Below, piece by piece: positions 57,780-64,000 of a DNA stretch of 64,000 nt. Within the stretch, counting starts at the first letter, position 1. Every line of letters begins with the position of its first letter. Made by a program: the position numbers and the translations under genes. The stretch is from Rhodoplanes serenus (GTDB taxonomy: Bacteria > Pseudomonadota > Alphaproteobacteria > Rhizobiales > Xanthobacteraceae), in contig CAMDDZ010000005.1 of NCBI GenBank assembly GCA_945893145.1, positions 1-64,000 on the forward strand. Reading direction: 5' to 3'. The notes beneath the pieces were generated by a model, which worked only from the letters and a program-made list of their open reading frames with translations, did not search any database and had not been told where the DNA came from.

Positions 57780-58550
57780 TCACGTCCCTGACTTGAAGCG
57801 CTTGGCCAGCGCGTCGGCATTTTTCGACAGCAGGCCGACATCGGCGCCGACGGCGACGAACTTGTAGCCCATGGAAATGAATTTCTTCGCCTCCTCCTCG
57901 TTCGGCGTCAGGATTCCGGCGGGCTTGCCGATCTTGGTCAGGCGCTTCACCGCGTCCTCGAATGCCGCCTGCACGTCGGCGCTCGACCAATTGCCATAGT
58001 ATCCGAACGATGCCGACAGATCGGCCGGGCCGATGAACACGCCATCGATGCCGTCAACCGAAGCGATTTCTTCAATCCTGGCGAGCGCATCGCGAGTCTC
58101 GACCTGGATCAGCACGCAAATCTCGCTCCCTGCGTTGCGCAGGTAATCCTTGACGCGCCCATAACGGCTGGCGCGCCCCGACGCGGTGATGCCGCGCACG
58201 CCTTGCGGCGGATATCGGGTCGACGCGACCGCGCGCTTGGCTTCCTCGGCGTTCTGCACAAACGGCAGCAGCACCGTCTGCGCACCGATATCGAGGATGC
58301 GCTTGATCAGCACCATGTCGTTCCAAGCCGCCCGCACGATGCAGGACGCGGTGCCGGCTTGCGCCGCCTGAAGCTGCGCCAGCACGCTCGGCAGCTCGTT
58401 CGGCGAGTGCTCGGTATCGATCAAGAGCCAGTCGAAACCCGAATGCGACACGATCTCGGTCGCGACCGGGCTGCACAGGCTGCACCACAGACCGATCTGC
58501 ACCTCGCCCCTGGCAAGCGCGTGCTTGAAATTGTTACGCGGCATATCCAT
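57780..58550 (-). CDS. hpaI: HpcH/HpaI family aldolase
   Basis: 256 residues, class II pyruvate aldolase of the HpaI type. ALARGEVQIGLWCSLCSPVATEIVSHSGFDWLLIDTEHSPNE-type opening (GLWCSLCSP, DWLLIDTEHSP), TVLLPFVQNAEEAKRAVASTRYPPQGVRG, and IQVETRDALARIEEIASVDGIDGVFIGPADLS with metal ligands Glu and Asp. It cleaves 4-hydroxy-2-oxo acids, such as 4-hydroxy-2-oxoheptanedioate, to pyruvate and an aldehyde. Preceded by hpaH 12 bp upstream, which supports the name. Confidence 0.85.
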   Translation of the reverse strand: MDMPRNNFKHALARGEVQIGLWCSLCSPVATEIVSHSGFDWLLIDTEHSPNELPSVLAQLQAAQAGTASCIVRAAWNDMVLIKRILDIGAQTVLLPFVQNAEEAKRAVASTRYPPQGVRGITASGRASRYGRVKDYLRNAGSEICVLIQVETRDALARIEEIASVDGIDGVFIGPADLSASFGYYGNWSSADVQAAFEDAVKRLTKIGKPAGILTPNEEEAKKFISMGYKFVAVGADVGLLSKNADALAKRFKSGT

Positions 58551-58562
58551 TCGTGGATGCTC

Positions 58563-59345
58563 CTAGACGAACTGCACGGCAATGCCGCCGAGCGGGCCGA
58601 AGTCGCCATGCACGGTATCGCCCTTCCCGGCAAACACCACGCGGGTGAACGAGCCCGCGAGCACGATGTGTCCCGGTTCGAGCGGCGTGCCCATGGAGCC
58701 GAGCTTGTTGGCGAGCCATGCCACGCCCATCGCCGGATGGCCGAGCACACCCGCAGCGATGCCGGTCTCTTCGATCTCGGAGTTCTTGTACATGATGCCG
58801 CCGACCCAGCGCAGATCGACATCCATCGGACGCACCGGACGGCCACCCATGACGATGCCGGCGGCCGCGCCATTGTCGGACACCGTGTCGAAAATCTTGC
58901 GCTGGTCCTGCACGCGGGCATCGACGATCTCGAGCGCCGGCACCACGTAGTCGGTCGCCGCCAGCACGTCGGTCAGACCGACGCCCGGCCCCATCAGCCG
59001 CTTGCCCAGCACAAAGGCGAGTTCGACCTCGATGCGCGGCTTGCAGAAACCGGCATGTGGCAGCTTGGCGCCATCCGGCACGATCATGTCGTCGTGCAGG
59101 TAGCCGAAATCCGGCTCGTCGATGTTGGAGGACCGCTGCATCGCCTTCGAAGTAAGGCCGACCTTGTGGCCGACGAGCTTCCGGCCCGCCGCGATCTGGC
59201 GCTTATGGACGATGGTCGAGATCGAATAGGCGTCCTCGATGGTGATGCTCGGGAAGGTGGTAGAGAGCTGAATGGCTTGTTTCTTGGTCTTATGGGCCTC
59301 CATCAGGATATCGGCGGCCTTGTTGCGGTCGGCATCCGAGAGCAT
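58563..59345 (-). CDS. hpaH: 2-oxo-hepta-3-ene-1,7-dioate hydratase
   Basis: 260 residues from the ATG at 59345. Fumarylacetoacetase-C-terminal/MhpD hydratase family: GRKLVGHKVGLTSKAMQRSSNIDEPDFGYL, KPRIEVELAFVLGKRLMGPG, VVPALEIVDARV and GVAWLANKLGSMGTPLEPGHIVLAGSFT. It hydrates the 2-hydroxy-2,4-diene acid to the 4-hydroxy-2-oxo acid, the substrate of the next gene product. The rest of the homoprotocatechuate pathway (hpaB-G) is not here. First gene of a three-gene operon. Confidence 0.87.
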   Translation of the reverse strand: MLSDADRNKAADILMEAHKTKKQAIQLSTTFPSITIEDAYSISTIVHKRQIAAGRKLVGHKVGLTSKAMQRSSNIDEPDFGYLHDDMIVPDGAKLPHAGFCKPRIEVELAFVLGKRLMGPGVGLTDVLAATDYVVPALEIVDARVQDQRKIFDTVSDNGAAAGIVMGGRPVRPMDVDLRWVGGIMYKNSEIEETGIAAGVLGHPAMGVAWLANKLGSMGTPLEPGHIVLAGSFTRVVFAGKGDTVHGDFGPLGGIAVQFV

Positions 59346-59419
59346 TGGCTTTCCTCCCCGTTTGTTGAATTGATCCTGTACCGACTCCTGTTTGAAAATC
59401 AAAGGGTACGGGGGAAACG

Positions 59420-61033
59420 ATGCAGAAGATTGCCGTTGCGGATTGGGCCAAGCTTGCCGACCGGGCGCCCGCTTATGCGCTGGTGGGCAGCGTCGATCTT
59501 GTCGTTATCCGCTATGGCGAGAAGGTCTCGGTGCTCTATGGCCGCTGCCTGCACCGCGGCGCGCTGCTGTCCGACGGGCATGTCGACGACCACGACAACC
59601 TGATCTGCGGGCTGCACAATTGGGACTACCGGATCGACACCGGCATCAGCGAATACAACAACGTCGAGGTGCTGCCGAAATTCGCAAGCTTCATCGAAGG
59701 CGGCAAGGTGCTGGTCGACGCCGACGAGATCGCCGCCTGGGCGAACGACCATCCGCAGCCTTACCGGCGCGATCAGTACCAAGGGCTTTACGCCGACGTG
59801 CACGGTGATCCGGCCGAGCCTTTCGTCGGCCTAATCCAGAAATACGCGACCGAGGGCTTAAGCAAGACCGGCCATCACGGCGTGGTCGAAGCGATGGGCG
59901 TGCCGCGCCAGCAATTGCCGACGTGGGATGACATCCAGATCGTCACCGCGCAGCTTGCAGTGCCGCCGCAGCTCGACGACACGCCGGTCGGCACCGAGGT
60001 CGTGATCGGGCCGAACGCGCAAAAGCCGTTGACGCTGAAAATTCCGCTGATGGTGTCCGACATGAGCTTCGGCTCGCTGTCGGAACCCGCCAAGGTCGCG
60101 CTTGCGCGCGGCGCCGAGATGGCCGGCACCGGCATCGCATCCGGCGAAGGCGGCATGCTGGCCGAGGAGCAAGCGGCGTGCAGCCGCTACTTCTTCGAAT
60201 ATGCCTCGGCGCGCTTTGGCTTTGCCTGGGAGAAGGTGATGAAGGCGCAGGCCTTCCACTTCAAGGGCGGCCAGGCAGCGAAGACCGGCACCGGCGGCCA
60301 CCTGCCCGGCAAGAAAAACATCGGCAAGATCGCGCTCACCCGCGGATTGCCGTCCGGGACCGACGCGATCTCGCCGGCGCGCTTTCCGGACTGGACCGAA
60401 CTGTCGCAATTCCGCGCCTTCGCCGACGAGGTGCGAAGCCGCACCGGCGGCATTCCGATCGGCTACAAGCTCTCGGCGCAACACATCGAGAAGGACATCG
60501 ATGCGGCGCTTGAAATCGGCTGCGACTACATCATCGTCGATGGTCGCGGCGGCGCGACCGGCGCCGCGCCGACGATCTTCCGCGACAACATTTCGGTGCC
60601 GACGATCCCGGCGCTCGCACGCGCGCGCCGCCATCTCGACAAGGCCGGCAAGAACGTCACACTCATCATCACCGGCGGGTTGCGAACGCCGGCCGACTTC
60701 GCCAAGGCGCTGGCGCTTGGCGCCGACGCCATCGCAATCGCCAACTCGGCGATCCAGGCAATCGGCTGCATCGGCATGCGCGCCTGTCACACCAACAATT
60801 GCCCGGTCGGGATCGCGACGCAGAATCCCCGCCTCGCCGCGCGGCTCGATGTGGCGAAATCGGCCGAGCAACTGGCGCGGTTTCTCGAAACATCGGTCGA
60901 GCTGATGCAAATCCTGGCGCGCGCCTGCGGCCACACGCATCTCAACCAGCTCTGCCTCGACGACCTGACCACCTGGAAGGAGGACATGGCGCGCCTCTCG
61001 GGCGTGCCCTACGGCGGCGTTGGCCCGCTCTAG
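59420..61033 (+). CDS. Rieske domain fused to FMN-binding glutamate-synthase-like protein
   Basis: 537 residues. Residues 1-100 form a Rieske [2Fe-2S] domain with Cys43-x-His45 (GRCLHRGA) and Cys63-x2-His66 (LICGLHNWDY). From about 150 on is the GltB-type FMN barrel: PLMVSDMSFGSLSEPAKVALARGAEMAG, GIASGEGGM, GKKNIGKIALTRGLPSGTDAISP, IIVDGRGGATGAAP. A 3Fe-4S Cys set appears in CIGMRACHTNNCPVGIAT. The glutaminase domain is absent. The chimera should pass electrons from the Rieske to FMN. Divergent from hpaH across 74 bp. Confidence 0.85.
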   Translation: MQKIAVADWAKLADRAPAYALVGSVDLVVIRYGEKVSVLYGRCLHRGALLSDGHVDDHDNLICGLHNWDYRIDTGISEYNNVEVLPKFASFIEGGKVLVDADEIAAWANDHPQPYRRDQYQGLYADVHGDPAEPFVGLIQKYATEGLSKTGHHGVVEAMGVPRQQLPTWDDIQIVTAQLAVPPQLDDTPVGTEVVIGPNAQKPLTLKIPLMVSDMSFGSLSEPAKVALARGAEMAGTGIASGEGGMLAEEQAACSRYFFEYASARFGFAWEKVMKAQAFHFKGGQAAKTGTGGHLPGKKNIGKIALTRGLPSGTDAISPARFPDWTELSQFRAFADEVRSRTGGIPIGYKLSAQHIEKDIDAALEIGCDYIIVDGRGGATGAAPTIFRDNISVPTIPALARARRHLDKAGKNVTLIITGGLRTPADFAKALALGADAIAIANSAIQAIGCIGMRACHTNNCPVGIATQNPRLAARLDVAKSAEQLARFLETSVELMQILARACGHTHLNQLCLDDLTTWKEDMARLSGVPYGGVGPL

Positions 61034-61140
61034 CCCCTGACGGACGAAACCGCGGTTTGGTATCGTTCGGGCACAACAAGAAGCCAAACAGCCTTCAATC
61101 GCAACCAACGACATGCTGAAAACGACCTAGGGAGGTCTTC

Positions 61141-61740
61141 ATGAAGTACTGGCTCAGCGTCGCCGCAAGCCTGCTCATCGCGGGGTTCGCGGTCCTGCAA
61201 CAAGCGTCCGCACAATCCGGCCCCGGCTGGATCACGCTGTTCGACGGCAAGAACCTCGATCAATGGGAAGGCGACGGATCCGCGACCTTCAAGATCGAGG
61301 ACGGCTCGGTCATCGCCACCGACAAGAAGGACCCGAAGAAGGTGGCGTCCTATCTCATTTCCAAAAACTCGTACAAGAACTTCCAGCTTCGCGCCGAGTT
61401 TTGGGTCAGCGATGACGCCAACAGCGGCATTTTCATCCGCTGCAATCCAAAGGCCATCGGGGCCAAGACCTGCTACGAATTCAACATTTTCGACAAGCGT
61501 CCGGACCCGACATATGGCACCGCCTCGATCGTCTATATCGGCGAGGTAAATCCGATGCCGAAGGCCGGCAGCAAGTGGAGCACGATGGAGATCACGGCCG
61601 ACAAGCGACACTTGGTGCTGGTGTTCGACGGAAAGACGACCGTGGATGTCCGCAACGGCCTGTTCGACGAAGGGCACATCGCGCTGCAGTTCGGTGTCGG
61701 CACGGTGAAGTTCCGAAGGGTCGAGATCAAGCCGCTATAA
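61141..61740 (+). CDS. secreted DUF1080 (3-keto-disaccharide hydrolase-like) protein
   Basis: 199 residues; signal peptide MKYWLSVAASLLIAGFAVLQQASAQ. GWITLFDGKNLDQWEGDGSATFKIEDGSVIATD is the common opening of DUF1080 (LamG-like jelly-roll) proteins. FQLRAEFWVSDDANSGIFIRC and HIALQFGVGTVKFRRVEIKPL complete it. Related domains hydrolyse 3-keto-glycosides or bind carbohydrate. GGGAGG lies upstream of the ATG. Single gene, ending at a strong terminator. Confidence 0.83.
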   Translation: MKYWLSVAASLLIAGFAVLQQASAQSGPGWITLFDGKNLDQWEGDGSATFKIEDGSVIATDKKDPKKVASYLISKNSYKNFQLRAEFWVSDDANSGIFIRCNPKAIGAKTCYEFNIFDKRPDPTYGTASIVYIGEVNPMPKAGSKWSTMEITADKRHLVLVFDGKTTVDVRNGLFDEGHIALQFGVGTVKFRRVEIKPL

Positions 61741-61778
61741 GCGGCCATTTCGGCTCGGAGCGCCGCGCGCGTATCATC

Positions 61779-61821
61779 GCCTTCCCTTCGCTCGCACTGG
61801 CGAGTGAAGGGAAGGCCTTTT
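61779..61821 (+). terminator. terminator between convergent genes
   Basis: GCCTTCCCTTCGCTCGC and GCGAGTGAAGGGAAGGC form a 17-bp stem with one G/T pair, loop ACTG, then CTTTTCG. It can stop both the DUF1080 transcript and the convergent gene ending at 61824. Confidence 0.85.
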
Positions 61822-61823
61822 CG

Positions 61824-63044
61824 TCAATGTGGAATGTCAATGGGCGCGACGCGCGGCACCGCGCCGGCGTCGTGCACAATGCCGACGATCTCTTTAAAAA
61901 TATTGTTCTTGCCCTTGAACTTGGAATTGACCACCACGCCGGCCGACACGCCATTGCTGAAATCGATCACCAAGGTGGATACCTCGCCACGGGTCGCGTT
62001 GGCCGGATGCAGGCCGATGTGATGGTACGAAATCAGTCCGTCATTATTGTTCCGAAAGATTCCAAGCTCCTGGTTTTTCATCAGCGCGACAGTCTCAGGC
62101 GGTAAGATTTTCTGCGTGTGGGTCAGCGCTTGGATGAAGGTCGCAAGCTGCCGCGCGGAGAAGAACCAGCCCTGCGCGCCGCTGCGCGGGCAGAGGTCAC
62201 CCCAGGGTTCGCCGGGCATCAGCTTGGAGAAGTCGAACGGATTTTTAGTGTTCTCCGATCGATAGGCCAGCGCCGGCTCGGCGTCGGTCACCTTGCAGTA
62301 CATGGTCGGCAGGCCAGCCGGCTGGAACACCAGTTCGTTCATCAACTGGGCATAGCGCTCTGCCAGCGCATCCGCGATCGGCTCCGAGTTGCCGTTACGC
62401 TCCTGCTCTTCGAGCCCACGCAGCGTCGCCTCCGGCATGCCCTCGAGCAGCGGCATGATGATGCGAAATACGCCGTAGTCGTGGTTGTTGTAGCGCACCT
62501 TGCCCTTGTCGGCTTCGACGATCGAGGTCGAGAAGCATTCTTTGACCGTGTCATAGCCGAGGTTGCCGTGGCAGCGCAGTCCGGCGCGGTGCCCCATCAA
62601 TTGGCGAAAAGTAACCTCTTTGACGCCCTCGCCGAGCGTCCAGGTGGATGGCAGATAGGTCCAGACCGGCGTGTCGGGCGAAAGGTTCTTGCGCGCCAGC
62701 AGCTTGAATATCGCGACCGCCGTCATGGTCTTGCTGACGCTGGCGATGGTGAGCTTATCGTCAACCGACATCGGGCGCGGCGACGGATCGGGCTTGTGCC
62801 GCGCGTTACCGCCGGCGCGGGTGACAAAGGCACCTGACGGCAGCGCGGCGACCACCGCGTAACCGACCGAGCGATTGGCGAAGCGCGCCTCGATCAGCCG
62901 GCCGAGACGCTCCAGATAGTTCCGCTGGCGGGTGTCCCGCGCCTCCGGCACCTGCGCAAGCGCCACCGTCGCGGCGAGACCCACGAACCCCAACGCCGCG
63001 ATCAACGTGATGGCCCGGCCTGATGCCATTGAAACGATGTCCAT
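61824..63044 (-). CDS. beta-lactamase-related serine hydrolase, secreted
   Basis: 406 residues from the ATG at 63044, with GGAGGAGGA directly upstream. Signal peptide ASGRAITLIAALGFVGLAATVALAQ. Class C/penicillin-binding-like fold: the SxxK motif is SVSKTMTAVAIF, the YxN-like motif is RYNNHDYGVFR, and the C-terminal region has a GVVVNSKFKGKNN strand. LMGHRAGLRCHGN precedes. Probably a periplasmic esterase, peptidase or penicillin-binding enzyme rather than a resistance beta-lactamase. Divergent from the dihydropyrimidinase gene. Confidence 0.82.
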   Translation of the reverse strand: MDIVSMASGRAITLIAALGFVGLAATVALAQVPEARDTRQRNYLERLGRLIEARFANRSVGYAVVAALPSGAFVTRAGGNARHKPDPSPRPMSVDDKLTIASVSKTMTAVAIFKLLARKNLSPDTPVWTYLPSTWTLGEGVKEVTFRQLMGHRAGLRCHGNLGYDTVKECFSTSIVEADKGKVRYNNHDYGVFRIIMPLLEGMPEATLRGLEEQERNGNSEPIADALAERYAQLMNELVFQPAGLPTMYCKVTDAEPALAYRSENTKNPFDFSKLMPGEPWGDLCPRSGAQGWFFSARQLATFIQALTHTQKILPPETVALMKNQELGIFRNNNDGLISYHHIGLHPANATRGEVSTLVIDFSNGVSAGVVVNSKFKGKNNIFKEIVGIVHDAGAVPRVAPIDIPH

Positions 63045-63247
63045 TCCTCCTCCGACGCTAGCGTTGCCACCATCCCGCGGCAAGGTTGAGGCAGTCCGGC
63101 CCTGACGCGTTGCCGCAGCTTGGTTGCCCAAATACAAACCACCTGTTGCTTGGGCGTTGGGCGGCCGTAGGCTTTAAGGCCGCGCGGTACCCGCTTTGTG
63201 GATAATCCGCCTTCCGGCCGCCCGCAGTGGCCCGTAAAAGGATTGTC

Positions 63248-64000
63248 ATGGATTTCGACACCATCATCCGCGGCGGCACCATCGCGACCGCCTCCGACAC
63301 ATTCGCCTGCGATATCGGCATCAGCGGCGGCCGCATCGCGGCGCTCGGCGAGAACCTCGGCGCCGCGAAGGAGATCGTGGACGCCCGTGGCAAGCTTGTG
63401 CTGCCGGGCGGCATCGACAGCCACGTGCATGTCTCGCAGCCGTCGGCGCCCGGCATCGTGATGGCCGACGACTTTGCCTCCGGCACGCGCGCCGCCGCGT
63501 TCGGCGGCAACACCATGATGCTGCCGTTTGCACTTCAGCAAAAAGGCGAGTCGCTTCGCCAAGTCGTCAAGGACTATCACGCCAAGGCGGACGGCCAGTG
63601 CTACGTCGATGTGTCGTTCCATCTCATCATCGCGGACGCGACCGAACGCGTGCTGGGCCAGGAGCTGCCGGCGCTGGTGAACGATGGCTACACCTCGTTT
63701 AAGGTGTTCATGACCTACGAGGGCCTCGCGCTCTCCGACCTCGAAATGCTCAACGTGATGAGCGTGGCGCGCGAAACCCAGGCGCTCGTCATGGTGCATG
63801 CGGAGAACTACGACGCGATCCGCTTCCTCACCGATCGCCTGGAGCGCGCCGGCAAGACCGCTCCGCAGTATCACGCCGCTTCGCGGCCGATTCCGGTCGA
63901 GCGCGAGGCGACGCATCGCGCGATTTCACTCGCCGAATTGATCGACGTGCCGATCATGATCGTGCACGTGTCAAACCGCGAGGCGATGGAAGAAATCCGC
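63248..64000 (+). CDS. dihydropyrimidinase (hydantoinase), 5' part
   Basis: Open from the ATG at 63248 to the window edge, 251 codons of an expected about 480. Metal motif GIDSHVHVSQP gives His59 and His61. Lys152 in TSFKVFMTYEG is the residue normally carbamylated to bridge the two metals. VMVHAENYD and IMIVHVSNREA provide later His ligands. It opens dihydropyrimidine or hydantoin rings. It fits the ureide-type amidohydrolase at 44758, though the two are far apart. Confidence 0.9.
   Translation, partial: MDFDTIIRGGTIATASDTFACDIGISGGRIAALGENLGAAKEIVDARGKLVLPGGIDSHVHVSQPSAPGIVMADDFASGTRAAAFGGNTMMLPFALQQKGESLRQVVKDYHAKADGQCYVDVSFHLIIADATERVLGQELPALVNDGYTSFKVFMTYEGLALSDLEMLNVMSVARETQALVMVHAENYDAIRFLTDRLERAGKTAPQYHAASRPIPVEREATHRAISLAELIDVPIMIVHVSNREAMEEIR

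Noticed and set aside
57778-57990. N-terminal extension of the unknown gene at 56938
   Set aside because: The extra residues lie inside the hpaI-like gene in another frame and are low-complexity Arg-rich; the ATG at 57777 directly after the upstream stop is a better start.
59858-61114. Minus-strand open frame of 418 codons opposite the Rieske/glutamate-synthase fusion
   Set aside because: Antisense shadow; the plus-strand frame has complete iron-sulfur and FMN motifs.
1-64000. CRISPR arrays, tRNA or rRNA genes, prophage genes
   Set aside because: I read for regular spaced repeats, cloverleaf-like tRNA ends and phage structural motifs and saw none; a covariance-model tRNA search would be needed to be certain.

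Overview
The window is a GC-rich stretch of alphaproteobacterial chromosome. Gene content and protein families point to Hyphomicrobiales, of the Bradyrhizobium/Nitrobacteraceae or Xanthobacteraceae (Pseudolabrys-like) type. Clues are the TIGR03808-type Tat repeat protein, the repeated TctC/BUG solute-binding proteins, the Rhizobium-type asparaginase II, PilZ and DUF4332 genes, and a palindromic repeat of a type I associate with this group. No rRNA, tRNA, CRISPR array, phage or complete insertion sequence was seen. Both ends cut genes: an FAD monooxygenase at the left and a dihydropyrimidinase at the right.

Layout. 1-4.4 kb: a PuuE-like deacetylase/hydrolase coupled to an amidase, a proline-rich membrane protein, and superoxide dismutase with a strong terminator. 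4.98-6.4 kb: a small scar islet of lower GC holding a 149-bp internally deleted insertion sequence (MITE), a decayed SRPBCC/AHSA1 fragment and an unknown double zinc-ribbon protein. 6.4-11.6 kb: a BCAT-like aminotransferase, a haloacid dehalogenase, a solute-binding protein, an M20 dipeptidase and two small conserved genes. 11.7-13.4 kb: the folate operon folP-folB-folK. 13.4-18.2 kb: a flavin oxidoreductase, a class II aldolase/BUG pair, a dienelactone hydrolase and a second BUG protein. 18.3-29.5 kb: a dispersed methylmalonyl-CoA mutase module (small subunit, large subunit, MeaB chaperone) interrupted by a maleate-isomerase-like enzyme with a BUG protein, a large secreted SGNH hydrolase and a VapBC toxin-antitoxin pair.

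29.5-37.1 kb: an alpha/beta hydrolase, PilZ, the Tat repeat protein, then three thiamine-diphosphate enzyme genes around a frameshifted BUG gene. 37.1-41.4 kb: asparaginase II, a DUF3750 protein and a tightly overlapping three-gene arsenosugar-type cluster (ArsS-like radical SAM plus two glycosyltransferase-like proteins). 41.3-48.4 kb: a six-gene minus-strand operon of nitrogen-compound catabolism (M20 peptidase, old yellow enzyme, M20-type amidohydrolase, DMT transporter, glutamine synthetase homologue, iron alcohol dehydrogenase). 48.4-53.3 kb: a REP-like element, RidA, a non-coding region predicted to fold strongly, and an ECF sigma factor / membrane anti-sigma factor / secreted subtilase cassette. 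53.3-64 kb: a UraD-UraH fusion, GST, an MBL hydrolase, BUG, an HpaH-HpaI operon, a Rieske/glutamate-synthase fusion, a DUF1080 protein, a beta-lactamase-like hydrolase and the partial dihydropyrimidinase.

How the genes fit together. The recurring theme is scavenging of organic acids and nitrogenous compounds. Evidence for this is four intact BUG proteins and one broken one placed beside lyases and isomerases, ureide and pyrimidine hydrolases, amidases and M20 peptidases. The part I find least explained by known biology is the sigma/anti-sigma/subtilase cassette. In it the anti-sigma factor's outer domain and the protease's pro-region appear to share the same beta-alpha-beta-beta-alpha-beta layout. 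The structured intergenic region beside it is the second such part.
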